A stretch of 64,000 nt of DNA from Kribbella aluminosa (GTDB lineage Bacteria > Actinomycetota > Actinomycetes > Propionibacteriales > Kribbellaceae): NCBI RefSeq assembly GCF_017876295.1, contig NZ_JAGINT010000001.1, positions 744,001-808,000 of the forward strand. The letters run 5' to 3'. The position numbers and the translations under genes were made by a program. Shown here piece by piece: positions 1 to 8,673 of this stretch (position 1 is the stretch's first letter; each line of letters opens with the position of its first letter). A model generated the notes under the pieces. It searched no databases. It was not told the origin of the DNA and was given only the letters and a program-made list of their open reading frames with translations.

Positions 1-43
1 CTACGTGGGCCCCCGTAAGCCCTCGACATGAATTAGTTTCCAA

Positions 44-60
44 GTTTCATCCTATGAAAC
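44..60. promoter_or_regulatory. Perfect inverted repeat (possible operator)
   Basis: GTTTCAT-CCT-ATGAAAC, arms of 7 bp with a 3-bp centre, lies in the gene-free first 128 bases. It may control a gene running leftwards out of the window. No gene is visible in bases 1-128. Function is inferred from symmetry only. Confidence 0.3.
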
Positions 61-128
61 CGCATCAAGGCGGGACAAGGGGCCAATTCCGCCTTGGGTC
101 TCCGTTGTCAGGGAAGGTGTGGCGGCGC

Positions 129-1163
129 TTACGCAGGGACTGCGGCTGGGGTGCCTAGCCAGTCGGCTATTTCGGTGAGGAGGGACTTTTGGGTTTCGGG
201 TGGGGCGGTGGAGGCCAGGACCGAGGAGCGGGCCAGGTCGGCCAGTTCGGGGTCGGTGAAGTTGTGGGTGGTGCGGGCGGTTTCGTACTGCTCTGCGAGG
301 CGGGAGCCGAAGAGGAGGGGGTCGTCGGCGCCTAGGGCGATGCGGGCGCCGGCTTCGTAGAGGGTGCGGAGGGGGACGTCTTCGGGGCGGCGGTAGACGC
401 CGAGGGAGACGTTGGAGGCGGGGCAGACTTCGAGGGCGATCTGGGCGTCGACGATGCGCTTCAGCAGATCCGGGTCCTCGACGGACCGTACGCCGTGGCC
501 GATGCGGCCGGCGCCGAGTTCGTCGATGCAGGTGCGGACGGTGGCCGGGCCGCAGAGTTCGCCGCCGTGGGGGGCCGCCAGCAGGCCGGCGTTGCGCGCG
601 ATCCGGAAGGCCGGCTCGAACTCCGACGTCGTACCGCGGCGCTCGTCGTTCGACAGGCCGAAGCCGACCACTCCGCGGCCGGCGTACTGCGTGGCGAGGC
701 GGGCCAGGGTGCGGGCGTCCAGCGGGTGCCGGGTGCGGTTCGCGGCGATGATCACCTGGACGTCGATCCCGGTCGACGCCGACGCGTCCCGGGCGGCGTC
801 CAGGACCAGGTCGGTGAACTCGGTGATCCCGTGGAAGCGGTTCGCGTACCCGGACGGATCCACCTGGATCTCCAGCCAGCGTGAGCCGTCCGCCCGGTCG
901 TCCTCGGCTGCCTCGCGGACCAGCCGGCGTACGTCGTCCTCCGTCCGCAGCACCGAGCGCGCGATGTCGTACAGCCGCTGGAACCGGAACCAGCCGCGCT
1001 CGTCCGCGGCGGACAGCTCGGGCGGCCAGTCGGTGCGCAGCGCGTCCGGCAGCCGGACGCCGTGCTTGTCGGCCAGCTCGACCAGCGTGAGGTGCCGCAT
1101 CGACCCGGAGAAGTGCAGATGCAGGTGTGTTTTCGGCAGCACCCGCAGATCCCGCTGCGTCAT
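129..1163 (-). CDS. add: Adenosine deaminase
   Basis: 344 aa from ATG at 1163; a GTG one codon earlier (1166) is an alternative start. It hydrolyses adenosine or deoxyadenosine to (deoxy)inosine in cytosolic purine salvage. The metal-dependent amidohydrolase signature is in order: HLH at residues 15-17 near the N-terminus, APHGGE (metal His and catalytic Glu), RIGHGV (catalytic His), and the ALGADDP Asp pair near the C-terminus. Length fits the ADA family (330-350 aa). Its position upstream of the aminotransferase and the secE locus is, from memory, a common actinobacterial arrangement. Some ADA-like proteins act on other aminopurines, so the substrate is family-level. Confidence 0.9.
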   Translation of the reverse strand: MTQRDLRVLPKTHLHLHFSGSMRHLTLVELADKHGVRLPDALRTDWPPELSAADERGWFRFQRLYDIARSVLRTEDDVRRLVREAAEDDRADGSRWLEIQVDPSGYANRFHGITEFTDLVLDAARDASASTGIDVQVIIAANRTRHPLDARTLARLATQYAGRGVVGFGLSNDERRGTTSEFEPAFRIARNAGLLAAPHGGELCGPATVRTCIDELGAGRIGHGVRSVEDPDLLKRIVDAQIALEVCPASNVSLGVYRRPEDVPLRTLYEAGARIALGADDPLLFGSRLAEQYETARTTHNFTDPELADLARSSVLASTAPPETQKSLLTEIADWLGTPAAVPA

Positions 1164-1301
1164 CACAGAAGGTTACCGATGGACAGCGCCGGGAGAGAAA
1201 TCGGCCGCGGACCTACGCCACTCACCAAACCCCCCACAGACCGTCGCGCCGAGCGGGAGCGCCGCGCCGCCGGCGTGGTTGGTGAGTGGCGGGCGTCCAT
1301 C

Positions 1302-2495
1302 TCAGCTCAGTAGCTTCGCGATCCGGGTGAGGCCTTCGGTGAGGTCGTCGTCGCCGAGGGCGTAGGACAGCCGGAGGTACCCCGGTGCGCCGAACGCCTC
1401 GCCCGGTACGACCGCCACCTCGACCTCGTCGAGGATCAGGTCCGCCAGCTCCGCCGACGAAGCAGGAGTCCGGCCGGCGATCTCCTTGCCGAGCACGCCC
1501 TTGACCGACGGGTACGCGTAGAACGCGCCGGTCGGCTCCGGGCACTCGACGCCGGGGATCTCGTTGAGCATCCGGACCATGGTCCGGCGCCGCCGGTCGA
1601 ACGCGACCTTCATCTCGTCGACCGCGCTCAGGTCGCCGGACACCGCCGCGAGCGCGGCCCGCTGGGCGATGTTGCAGACGTTCGAGGTCTGGTGCGACTG
1701 CAGATTGGTCGCGGCCTTGATGACGTCCTTCGGGCCGATCATCCAGCCGACCCGCCAGCCGGTCATGGCGTACGTCTTCGCGACACCGTTCAGTACGACG
1801 GTCCTGTCCGCGAGCTCCGGCACCGCGACCGGGATCGACGTCGCCCGCACGTCGCCGTACGTCAGGTGCTCGTAGATTTCGTCGGTGATCACCCACAGGT
1901 CGTGCTCGAGCGCCCAGCGGCCGATCGCCGCGATCGCGTCCGGGCTGTCGACGGCACCGGTCGGGTTCGACGGCGAGCAGAACAGCAGCGCCTTGGTCCG
2001 CGGGGTCCGGGCCGCCTCGAGCTGCTCGACGGTGACGCTGTAGTTCTGCGTCTCGTCGGCCAGCACCTCCACCGATACGCCGCCGGCCAGCCGGATCGCC
2101 TCCGGGTACGTCGTCCAGTACGGCGCCGGCAGCAGCACCTCGTCGCCCGGGTCGAGCAGCGTCGCGAACGCGTTGTAGACCGCGTGCTTGCCGCCGTTCG
2201 TGACCAGGACCTGCGCGGCCTCGATCTCGTACCCGGAGTCGCGCTTTGTCTTGTCCGCGATCGCCTGCTTCAGCTCCGGCAGGCCGCCGGCCGGGCTGTA
2301 CCGGTGGTTCTTCGGGTCCCGGGCCGCCGCGACGGCCGCCTCGACGATGTAGTCGGGCGTCGGGAAGTCCGGCTCACCGGCGCCGAACCCGATCACCGGC
2401 CGGCCGGCCGCCTTGAGCGCCTTCGCCTTGCTGTCCACCGCCAGCGTCGCCGATTCACTGATGGCGCCGATCCGCGCCGAGATCCTGGAACCCAT
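1302..2495 (-). CDS. PLP-dependent aminotransferase (AspC class I)
   Basis: 397 aa, the normal length of class I/II aminotransferases. The fold-type I signature is complete: GAGEPDF near the N-terminus, [25 protein letters not shown], and the PLP-lysine motif [16 protein letters not shown], followed by the carboxylate-binding Arg in YLRLSYA. It probably transfers the amino group between aspartate and 2-oxoglutarate. Broad substrate range (prephenate or aromatic acids) is known for this subgroup and cannot be excluded. It is transcribed away from tRNA-Trp/secE. The gene downstream on the same strand is adenosine deaminase, 138 bp further on. Confidence 0.88.
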   Translation of the reverse strand: MGSRISARIGAISESATLAVDSKAKALKAAGRPVIGFGAGEPDFPTPDYIVEAAVAAARDPKNHRYSPAGGLPELKQAIADKTKRDSGYEIEAAQVLVTNGGKHAVYNAFATLLDPGDEVLLPAPYWTTYPEAIRLAGGVSVEVLADETQNYSVTVEQLEAARTPRTKALLFCSPSNPTGAVDSPDAIAAIGRWALEHDLWVITDEIYEHLTYGDVRATSIPVAVPELADRTVVLNGVAKTYAMTGWRVGWMIGPKDVIKAATNLQSHQTSNVCNIAQRAALAAVSGDLSAVDEMKVAFDRRRRTMVRMLNEIPGVECPEPTGAFYAYPSVKGVLGKEIAGRTPASSAELADLILDEVEVAVVPGEAFGAPGYLRLSYALGDDDLTEGLTRIAKLLS

Positions 2496-2715
2496 GCGCC
2501 CATCCTGGCACCCCGGCTGACGGCCTCACCCCGGGTATCACCAGGTGACGCGGACGTCCGGCACCGATCAGCCGCCCGCCGGTGTGGACGCAGCTCACGA
2601 TCCGGGGAACGCGCCGGGGGTGCTGTCCGTTGGGACCTGCTGGAGGCTGTATGGTTCTGACCGCGGTGCGGCGCCCGGCCCGATGGGACGGTACAGGGTC
2701 CGTGCGGAGGCTGAG

Positions 2716-2745
2716 TTCGACCACCTGGCTCAGACCCCGTACACT
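2716..2745 (+). promoter_or_regulatory. Promoter for tRNA-Trp (and probably secE-nusG)
   Basis: TTCGAC (-35) and TACACT (-10) are separated by 18 bp, about 75 bp upstream of the tRNA. The gene-free stretch 2496-2822 holds this promoter and no convincing ORF. Inferred from the hexamers. Confidence 0.5.
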
Positions 2746-2822
2746 TCTCTAGTCCGGGCGTTGATGGCCCTGATCCGGCATGCCCGAGATCAGGTCCCAC
2801 GCGGCGTCCGGATGGATTGCAG

Positions 2823-2895
2823 AGGGCACTAGCTCAACTGGCAGAGCATCGGTCTCCAAAACCGAAGGTTGGGGGTTCAAGTCCCTCGTGCCCTG
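2823..2895 (+). tRNA. trpT: tRNA-Trp (CCA anticodon)
   Basis: A 73-nt cloverleaf. The acceptor stem AGGGCAC pairs with GTGCCCT, followed by discriminator G. The D-arm is AGCTC..GAGC, the anticodon stem-loop is CGGTCTCCAAAACCG with CCA as anticodon, and the T-arm carries GGTTCAAGTCC. The 3' CCA is not fully encoded (CA follows). tRNA-Trp directly before secE is a conserved actinobacterial context. Confidence 0.95.
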
Positions 2896-2950
2896 CAAAT
2901 CCTGACCGGCGCAGGGCCGGTCAGGCCGCCGCTAGCGAAAGAGGTAAGTC

Positions 2951-3193
2951 GTGACGGAGACGCGCACCCCGGCACCGTCCGGCGCCGGCAAGCCTGCGGA
3001 GGGCAAGCAGGGCAGGGGCCTGCTGCGCTTCTACCGCCAGGTGGTCGCCGAGCTCCGCAAGGTGGTCTGGCCCACTCGCAAGCAGCTGTCCACCTACTTC
3101 GTGGTCGTCCTGACCTTCGTGGTGTTCGTCATCACGATCGTCTCGGTCCTCGACCTCGCCTTCGGCTGGGCGATGTTCAAGGTCTTCGGCTGA
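2951..3193 (+). CDS. secE: Preprotein translocase subunit SecE
   Basis: 80 aa from a GTG start preceded by GAGG at about 8 nt. SecE clamps SecY in the SecYEG protein-export channel. Seen: a short basic N-terminal segment, the conserved amphipathic stretch ELRKVVWPTRKQL, and one C-terminal transmembrane helix (residues about 50-72). This is the single-span form usual in Gram-positive bacteria. It lies 55 bp after tRNA-Trp and immediately before nusG, the classical order. Confidence 0.95.
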   Translation: MTETRTPAPSGAGKPAEGKQGRGLLRFYRQVVAELRKVVWPTRKQLSTYFVVVLTFVVFVITIVSVLDLAFGWAMFKVFG

Positions 3194-3286
3194 GGAACGC
3201 CACGATCGACGACCTCCCGTAGGTCCCGGGCTCCCGGCCCGATCCGAAGCAGACAAGACCCCGATGCACAGATGACGGAGTACGAC

Positions 3287-4477
3287 GTGTCCGAGCGCGA
3301 CGACGAGGTCCTCGATCACGAGGACGAGTTCGACGTATCCGCCTCCGACGACCTGGAGCTCGATTTCGACGAGAACGCCACCGACGACGACCTGTTCGGT
3401 GACGACGCCGATGACGATGACGACCCGTTCGCCGGCCTCGACGACGAGGACGAGGGTGACGAGACCAGCGACGAGACCGACGACGACGAGTACTCCGCCG
3501 ACGACGGTGCCGAGACGCCGAAGCCGGACCCGGACACCTCCGACGACGAGCCGGTCGTGGTGGTCCCCGCGGCCGACGGGGCCGAGGTCGCCGAGGTGGT
3601 GACCGCGGCGGACGTCGAGGACGCCGAGGAGGAGCTCGCCGACGAGACCGCGGAGACCGCGCCGCTGACCACCGCCGAGCCGGCCGCCGCGCCGGACGAG
3701 GTGGTCTTCTCCAGCGCCGGTGCCACGGACGACGCGGACACCGACGACGACGCAGACACCGACGACGACGCAGACACCGACGACGCAGACACCGACGACG
3801 TCGCGGACACCGACGGCGACGGCACCGACGTCGCGGCGGCGGAGCCCGCTGAGCCGGTCGACCCGCTCGAGGAGCTGCGCAGCCGGCTGCGTTCGCAGTT
3901 CGGCGACTGGTACGTCGTGCACACGTACTCAGGGATGGAGAACCGGGTCAAGGGCAACCTGGAGAACCGGATCAACTCCCTGAACATGGAGGACTACATC
4001 TTCGAGATCATCGTGCCGACCGAGGAGGTCGCCGAGATCAAGAACGGGCAGCGCCGGATGGTGAAGCGCACGGTGCTGCCGGGCTACGTGCTGGTCCGGA
4101 TGGATCTGACCGACGAGTCCTGGTCGACCGTGCGGCACACGCCGTCGGTGACCGGCTTCGTCGGGAACAGCCAGAAGCCGGTCCCGCTCAGCCTCGAAGA
4201 GGTGGAGAAGATGCTCGCTCCGGCCGTCGTGGCGGCGGCCGAGGCGGCGGCAGCCGAAGCCGGTGCCGCACCCGCCAAGACCGCGGCCAAGAAGAAGGTC
4301 GAGGTCGCCGACTTCGGTGTCGGAGACTCGGTCATGGTGGTCGACGGGCCGTTCGCGACCCTGCACGCCACAGTCACGGAGATCAATGCCGAGGCCCAGC
4401 GGATCAAGGCCCTGGTGGAGATCTTCGGCCGGGAGACCCCGGTGGAACTCAGCTTCAACCAGATCCAGAAAGTCTAA
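3287..4477 (+). CDS. nusG: Transcription termination/antitermination factor NusG, extended acidic N-terminus
   Basis: 396 aa from GTG 3287, which has GGAG 6 nt upstream; an in-frame ATG at 3272 lacks a good ribosome-binding site but would give 401 aa. NusG binds RNA polymerase through its NGN domain and contacts ribosomal S10 or Rho through its KOW domain. The NGN domain starts near residue 207 ([14 protein letters not shown]) and the KOW domain ends the protein ([12 protein letters not shown]..). A NusG core is about 180 aa. The first ~205 residues are an Asp/Glu-rich, low-complexity region with tandem DDADTD-type repeats (3727-3825), and the NGN-KOW linker is Ala-rich. Acidic NusG tails are known in actinobacteria, but this one is long. 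Confidence 0.93.
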   Translation: MSERDDEVLDHEDEFDVSASDDLELDFDENATDDDLFGDDADDDDDPFAGLDDEDEGDETSDETDDDEYSADDGAETPKPDPDTSDDEPVVVVPAADGAEVAEVVTAADVEDAEEELADETAETAPLTTAEPAAAPDEVVFSSAGATDDADTDDDADTDDDADTDDADTDDVADTDGDGTDVAAAEPAEPVDPLEELRSRLRSQFGDWYVVHTYSGMENRVKGNLENRINSLNMEDYIFEIIVPTEEVAEIKNGQRRMVKRTVLPGYVLVRMDLTDESWSTVRHTPSVTGFVGNSQKPVPLSLEEVEKMLAPAVVAAAEAAAAEAGAAPAKTAAKKKVEVADFGVGDSVMVVDGPFATLHATVTEINAEAQRIKALVEIFGRETPVELSFNQIQKV

Positions 4478-4489
4478 GGACCCGACAGA

Positions 4490-4925
4490 ATGCCTCCCAA
4501 GAGTAAGAAGATCGCTGCCCTGGTCAAGGTGCAGCTCCAGGCCGGTGCCGCGACGCCGGCCCCCGCCGGTCGGTACCGCGCTCGGTCCGCACGGCGTCAA
4601 CATCATGGAGTTCTGCAAGGCGTACAACGCCCAGACGGAGTCCATGCGCGGCAACGTCGTACCGGTCGAGATCACGATCTACGAAGACCGTTCCTTCTCC
4701 TTCGTCACCAAGACGCCGCCGGCGCCGGAGATGATCAAGAAGGCCGCCGGTCTGCAGAAGGGCTCGGCCGTCCCGCAGCGGGACAAGGTCGGCAAGATCA
4801 GCAAGGACCAGGTGCGCGAGATCGCCACCACGAAGATGCCGGACCTGAACGCCCGCGACATCGACGCCGCGATGAAGATCATCGAAGGTACGGCGCGCTC
4901 CATGGGCGTCGTCGTCGACGGCTGA
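4490..4925 (+). CDS. rplK: 50S ribosomal protein L11, interrupted by a single-base frameshift
   Basis: The reading frame starts at ATG 4490 ([19 protein letters not shown]) and is lost after residues ATPA at a run of five C (4560-4564). Removing one C restores [20 protein letters not shown] in the next frame and gives 144 aa, the exact length expected for L11. The protein organises the GTPase-associated centre of 23S rRNA and is the thiostrepton/RelA-response component. Upstream neighbour nusG ends 12 bp before; rplA follows after 76 bp. An extra C in a homopolymer of a conserved gene is most simply a sequencing or assembly error. Confidence 0.9.
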
Positions 4926-5001
4926 TCGCACCCTTTTCATTCGAAGTAGTGGCAGGGCGACGCGCCGCCCGGAGACCACACCCCAGAGAGGAACAGCAGC
5001 A

Positions 5002-5724
5002 ATGGCACAGCGCAGCAAGGCTTACCGCGCCGCCGCGGAGAAGATCGACTTCGATCACCTCTACACGCCGCTCGAGGCGATCAAGCTCGCCAAGGAAGCG
5101 GCCGGCAGCAAGAAGTTCAACTCCACCGTGGACGTCGCGATGCGTCTCGGGGTCGACCCTCGCAAGGCCGACCAGATGGTGCGCGGCACCGTCAACCTTC
5201 CGCACGGTACCGGCAAGACGGCACGGGTCCTCGTCTTCGCCACCGGTGAAAAGGCCGAGGCCGCGAAGGCCGCCGGCGCCGATTTCGTCGGCGACGACGA
5301 CCTGATCAAGAAGGTGACCGACGGCTGGCTCGACTTCGACGCCGTCGTCGCGACCCCTGACCTGATGGGCAAGGTCGGCCGCCTCGGCCGGGTTCTCGGC
5401 CCGCGTGGTCTGATGCCGAACCCGAAGACCGGCACGGTCACCCCGGACGTGGTGAAGGCCGTGAACGACATCAAGGGCGGCAAGATCGAGTTCCGGGTCG
5501 ACCGGCACGCGAACCTGCACTTCATCATCGGCAAGGCGTCGTTCGACGAGGCCCAGCTGGTGGAGAACTACGGCGCCGCGCTCGACGAGATCCTCCGGCT
5601 GAAGCCGGCCAGCTCCAAGGGCCGCTACATCAAGAAGACGGTCTTCTCGACCACGATGGGTCCGGGTGTCCAGGTTGACCCCAACCTGACCCGCAACCTC
5701 GCCGAGGACCAGGTCGACGCCTGA
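5002..5724 (+). CDS. rplA: 50S ribosomal protein L1
   Basis: 240 aa, normal length, preceded by GAGAGGA. L1 binds 23S rRNA in the mobile L1 stalk that helps release deacylated tRNA, and is a translational repressor of its own operon in many bacteria. Family features visible: [36 protein letters not shown], and the C-terminal GPGVQVD. Last gene of the secE-nusG-rplK-rplA unit; a strong palindromic terminator follows. Confidence 0.97.
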   Translation: MAQRSKAYRAAAEKIDFDHLYTPLEAIKLAKEAAGSKKFNSTVDVAMRLGVDPRKADQMVRGTVNLPHGTGKTARVLVFATGEKAEAAKAAGADFVGDDDLIKKVTDGWLDFDAVVATPDLMGKVGRLGRVLGPRGLMPNPKTGTVTPDVVKAVNDIKGGKIEFRVDRHANLHFIIGKASFDEAQLVENYGAALDEILRLKPASSKGRYIKKTVFSTTMGPGVQVDPNLTRNLAEDQVDA

Positions 5725-5740
5725 GCCTCAGCTTCTTCAG

Positions 5741-5768
5741 AACGCCCCCGGGTCGACCCGGGGGCGTT
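5741..5768. terminator. Bidirectional terminator after rplA
   Basis: AACGCCCCCGGG-TCGA-CCCGGGGGCGTT is a perfect 12-bp stem with a 4-nt loop, followed by a T-rich tract (TCTGTTTG). It separates rplA from the convergent flavoprotein gene and could serve both. Confidence 0.85.
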
Positions 5769-5776
5769 TCTGTTTG

Positions 5777-6823
5777 TCAGCTGCGGGTGGCGACCAGGTC
5801 CGGCGTCAGCGACGACGGTGCCGGTACGCCGACCAGGCGCATCGTGTGGTCCAGCTCCTCGGCGAGGTCGGTGAGGAGCCGGGTGACGCCGTCGGCCGAG
5901 CCGACGGTCAGCGCCCACAACGCGGGACGGCCGACGAACACCGCGCGGGCGCCGAGGGCCAGCGCGGTGAGAACGTGCTCGCCGCGCCGGATGCCGCCGT
6001 CGACGTACACCTCGATGTTGCTGCCGGCAACGGCTTCGGCGACCTCGGGGAGTGCCTGCGCGGTCGGGATCGAGCCGTCGAGCTGACGGCCGCCGTGGTT
6101 CGACACGATGATGCCGGCGGCGCCCCCGTCCGCGCAGCGCTTGGCGTCGTCCCCGCGCAGGACGCCTTTGACCACGACCGGCAGGCCGGTGCGTTCGGCG
6201 AGCCAGCCGATGGCGTCCGGGTTCAGGTCGTCGGCCTTCGCGAGGTCGTCGTCGGACCAGTCACCGGCGGGCAGGTTGGCGAGCAGCTGGCCGGGTTTCA
6301 CCAGGTCCCAGACGGTCTCGCCCTCGTCCTCCTTGCGGCCGACGACCGGGGTGTCGACGGTCAGTACGACCGCCCGCGCGCCGCCCGCGACCGCCGCATC
6401 GAGCATCCTGCGGGTGATGTCGCGGTTCCGGACGATGTAGATCTGCAGCCACCACGGCACTCCGGTGGCGCCGAGCTCGGCGAACGTCGAGCCGGCGTTG
6501 CTGGAGACACCGAGCACGGACCCGGCCGCGCTGACGCCGCGCGCCATCGCGAGCTCGCCGTCCGGGTCGGCCATCCGCTGCATCGTCGACGGCGCCACCA
6601 GGACCGGTGCGTCGACCGGCGTGCCGAGCACCGTCGTACCGAGATCGACGCCGGACACGTCGTTCAGCACGCGTGGCCGGAAGCGGTACGCCGACCAGGC
6701 CGCGGTGGCCTCGCCGACGCTGACGCCGGCCGCGGAACCCTGCCGGTAGTAGCGGTGCACGGCCTCGGGCAACTTATCGGCGGCCGCGCTCTCCAGAGTG
6801 TCGATCCAGCGCATGCGGCCCAT
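5777..6823 (-). CDS. FMN-dependent alpha-hydroxy-acid oxidase/dehydrogenase (lactate oxidase-like)
   Basis: 348 aa from ATG 6823 (an in-frame ATG at 6814 is possible). It has the TIM-barrel flavoenzyme pattern of the lactate/glycolate/mandelate oxidase family: PVLVAPSTMQRMADPDGE, the catalytic-base segment SNHGGRQLDG, and DGGIRRGEHVLTALALGA for the FMN phosphate. These enzymes oxidise 2-hydroxy acids to 2-oxo acids, reducing oxygen or a quinone; which acid is used cannot be read from sequence. The upstream region is shared with a divergent leaderless ORF. Convergent with rplA across a shared terminator. Confidence 0.85.
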   Translation of the reverse strand: MGRMRWIDTLESAAADKLPEAVHRYYRQGSAAGVSVGEATAAWSAYRFRPRVLNDVSGVDLGTTVLGTPVDAPVLVAPSTMQRMADPDGELAMARGVSAAGSVLGVSSNAGSTFAELGATGVPWWLQIYIVRNRDITRRMLDAAVAGGARAVVLTVDTPVVGRKEDEGETVWDLVKPGQLLANLPAGDWSDDDLAKADDLNPDAIGWLAERTGLPVVVKGVLRGDDAKRCADGGAAGIIVSNHGGRQLDGSIPTAQALPEVAEAVAGSNIEVYVDGGIRRGEHVLTALALGARAVFVGRPALWALTVGSADGVTRLLTDLAEELDHTMRLVGVPAPSSLTPDLVATRS

Positions 6824-6883
6824 CGTCGCACTCTGTCCCGGCCGGCGGGAGTACTTTTCCGGGCGGAAGATCCGGCCGAAGGG

Positions 6884-6889
6884 TAGAGT
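6884..6889 (+). promoter_or_regulatory. -10 element of a leaderless promoter
   Basis: TAGAGT is followed by exactly 7 nt and then ATG (6897). This is the spacing of leaderless actinobacterial transcripts, in which the start codon is also the transcription start. No good -35 is seen. Confidence 0.5.
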
Positions 6890-6896
6890 CGACGGC

Positions 6897-6980
6897 ATGA
6901 CGCAGTACGGGCGGCGATTTCTGCGCCCCGGCCGGCACGACGGTGCCGACGGGGTGAGCCGCTGCTGCGCTCTCTCCTGA
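6897..6980 (+). CDS. Candidate 27-aa leader peptide
   Basis: Begins MTQYGRRFLRPGRHDG and ends SRCCALS. It is placed so that transcription and translation would both start at 6897. It ends with tandem Cys codons, 60 bp before the PheS-like gene, and a strong hairpin (6994-7013) lies between them. The arrangement resembles amino-acid attenuation leaders. No match to a named leader family is recognised, so translation and function are inference. Confidence 0.4.
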   Translation: MTQYGRRFLRPGRHDGADGVSRCCALS

Positions 6981-6993
6981 GGTAACCGCGGCC

Positions 6994-7013
6994 GACCGGG
7001 GTGGACCCCCGTC
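6994..7013 (+). promoter_or_regulatory. Hairpin between leader ORF and PheS-like gene
   Basis: GACCGGGG-TGGA-CCCCCGTC forms a GC-rich stem (3+4 bp around a C/C mismatch) without a U-tract. It could be an attenuator or could mask translation of the gene at 7041. The preceding GGTAACCGCGG faintly recalls the T-box sequence, but no specifier stem was found. Confidence 0.4.
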
Positions 7014-7040
7014 GAGACCGTCATCCTTGGAGAGCAACCC

Positions 7041-8162
7041 ATGTCTGTCCTCACTGTCGAAGAACTGCACGCTGCCCTCGCGCTCCGCGACCTCAGCGAC
7101 CCGGCCCAAGGGCCGCACGCCGTCCAGCTCGTCGTCGACGCGATCCGCGCCGCGCTCGGCGCGGCCTGGCCGTACACCGAGATCTGGACCCGCCGCGACC
7201 ATCCGGTCGTACCGCTGGCGGACAACTACGACAACCTCGGCTACGCGACCGATGCCGTCACCCGGGAGGCCCGCTACACGCGCTACGCCTCGGAGACCGA
7301 GGTGCTGCGAAGCCACACGTCGGCGATGATCCCGCCGGCGCTCCGGGAGCTGGCGGGCTCGGAGGCGTCCGACGTACTGATGGTCTGCGCCGGCATCTGT
7401 TACCGCCGGGACTCGGTCGACTGGCAGCACACCGGTACGCCGCATCAGCTCGACCTGTGGCGGGTCAGCCGGAACGTCACCCTCGGCGAGCCGGAGCTGG
7501 AGGACATGATCGCCCGCCTGGTCGCCACCGTCCTGCCCGGTCAGACCTACCGCACCGTGCCGGCGGTCCACCCGTACACGATCCACGGCCGCCAGATCGA
7601 CGTACTGCTCGACGACCAATGGATCGAGATCGGTGAGTGCGGGGTCGCGGCGCCGCACGTACTTCGGTTGGCCGGGCTGGACGAGAGCTGGACCGGGCTG
7701 GCGATGGGCCCGGGGCTCGACCGGCTGATGATGCTCCGGAAGGGCATCCGCGACATCCGGCTGCTCCGGTCCACCGATCCGCGGGTGGCGGAGCAGATGC
7801 TGGACCTGACGCCGTACAAGCCGGTCTCGTCGATGCCGCCGGTCCGCCGCGACCTGTCCGTCGTGGTGGACGGGTCGGCGGACGTGTCGGACGAGGTACT
7901 CGGCGACAAGGTCCGGGCCGCGCTAGGCCCGGACGCCGACGCCGCGGAGTCGCTGGAGGTGCTGGGCGAAACGTCGTACGACGACTTGCCGACGAGTGCC
8001 CGGACACGTCTCCAGATGACGCCTGGTCAACGGAACCTGCTGGTCAGGCTGGTCCTGCGGCCGGTGGACCGGACCCTCACCGACGCGGAGGCGAATGTCC
8101 TGCGGGACAAGGTCTACCGTGCGCTGCACGAGGGGCCGGTGCTGGAGCTGATCAGCGCTTGA
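7041..8162 (+). CDS. PheS-like class II aminoacyl-tRNA synthetase core fused to an FDX-ACB domain
   Basis: 373 aa with good SD (GGAGAG). Residues about 1-240 resemble the catalytic core of phenylalanyl-tRNA synthetase alpha: motif 2 region CYRRDSVDWQHTGTPHQLD and motif 3 region AMGPGLDRLMMLRKGIRDIR. Residues about 270-373 (PPVRRDLSVVV to the C-terminus) look like the ferredoxin-fold anticodon-binding domain normally found at the end of PheT. The N-terminal coiled-coil arm of bacterial PheS is missing, so the layout is that of monomeric mitochondrial PheRS. It may be a stand-alone amino-acid-activating ligase rather than a housekeeping synthetase. It follows a candidate leader peptide and overlaps the convergent membrane gene by 11 bp. 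Specificity is unknown. Confidence 0.75.
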   Translation: MSVLTVEELHAALALRDLSDPAQGPHAVQLVVDAIRAALGAAWPYTEIWTRRDHPVVPLADNYDNLGYATDAVTREARYTRYASETEVLRSHTSAMIPPALRELAGSEASDVLMVCAGICYRRDSVDWQHTGTPHQLDLWRVSRNVTLGEPELEDMIARLVATVLPGQTYRTVPAVHPYTIHGRQIDVLLDDQWIEIGECGVAAPHVLRLAGLDESWTGLAMGPGLDRLMMLRKGIRDIRLLRSTDPRVAEQMLDLTPYKPVSSMPPVRRDLSVVVDGSADVSDEVLGDKVRAALGPDADAAESLEVLGETSYDDLPTSARTRLQMTPGQRNLLVRLVLRPVDRTLTDAEANVLRDKVYRALHEGPVLELISA

Positions 8163-8673
8163 GCTCGCGGGCCGCCACCACGAACGCGCACACGGCGAGC
8201 GGCAGCTCGACCAGCAGCGCTTCGGTCAGTGAGAGCGTCCGGTCGAACCCGGCGGCCGCTGTGCTCACGTCGAACCAGGCGTCGGCGATCAGCAGCGTCC
8301 CGGCGGCCATCGCGGTCAGAACGGCGTGCCTGTTGCGCTTGTGCAGCAGGTACGCCGTGAGCCCGGCGGCGATCGCCGTACCGCAGTCGAGGCCGATCCA
8401 GGTCAGCTTCCAATGGCCGACCTCGTAGCTGCTCGGCAGCGTGGCTGCGAGGATCAGGCACCACGGCAGCAGCACCGCCGCGACGCCGGCGGCCACCATC
8501 GCGGCCAGACCGCCGGGGGAGTGGCGGGCCCGGAACCGGCCGTCCAGCCGGCCTTCGGCGATGTAGTCCTCAAGCGCGTCGGCAACGCGGTCGTCGATCG
8601 CGTCACCGAGCGTCCCCTCCATGGCTCGCCCGATGTCCGCGGGGAGCGTGCTGCCGATCGCTGTCGTCGTCAT
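8152..8673 (-). CDS. Hypothetical four-helix membrane protein
   Basis: 173 aa from ATG 8673. Residues 1-55 are soluble (IDDRVADALEDYIAEGRLDG..FRARHSP), followed by about four hydrophobic helices (MVAAGVAAVLLPWCLILAA; LDCGTAIAAGLTAYLL; AVLTAMAAGTLLIADAW; LLVELPLAVCAFVVAA). No catalytic motif or named family is recognised. It is divergent from the histidine kinase gene (166-bp shared upstream region), so it may be a target of, or accessory to, that two-component system. This is inference from position. Confidence 0.6.
   Translation of the reverse strand: MTTTAIGSTLPADIGRAMEGTLGDAIDDRVADALEDYIAEGRLDGRFRARHSPGGLAAMVAAGVAAVLLPWCLILAATLPSSYEVGHWKLTWIGLDCGTAIAAGLTAYLLHKRNRHAVLTAMAAGTLLIADAWFDVSTAAAGFDRTLSLTEALLVELPLAVCAFVVAARELKR

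Noticed and set aside
3727..3825. CRISPR-like or satellite array
   Set aside because: The periodic sequence is in frame inside nusG and encodes acidic repeats; there are no unique spacers.
4490..4925. Programmed ribosomal frameshifting in rplK
   Set aside because: No stimulatory structure or slippery heptamer is evident, L11 genes are not known for recoding, and rpoC shows the same kind of extra C. Homopolymer error is simpler.
6978..7013. T-box riboswitch before the PheS-like gene
   Set aside because: GGTAACCGCGG followed by a hairpin faintly resembles the T-box/antiterminator, but no stem I specifier loop could be found in the 70-80 nt available between the presumed transcription start and this point.
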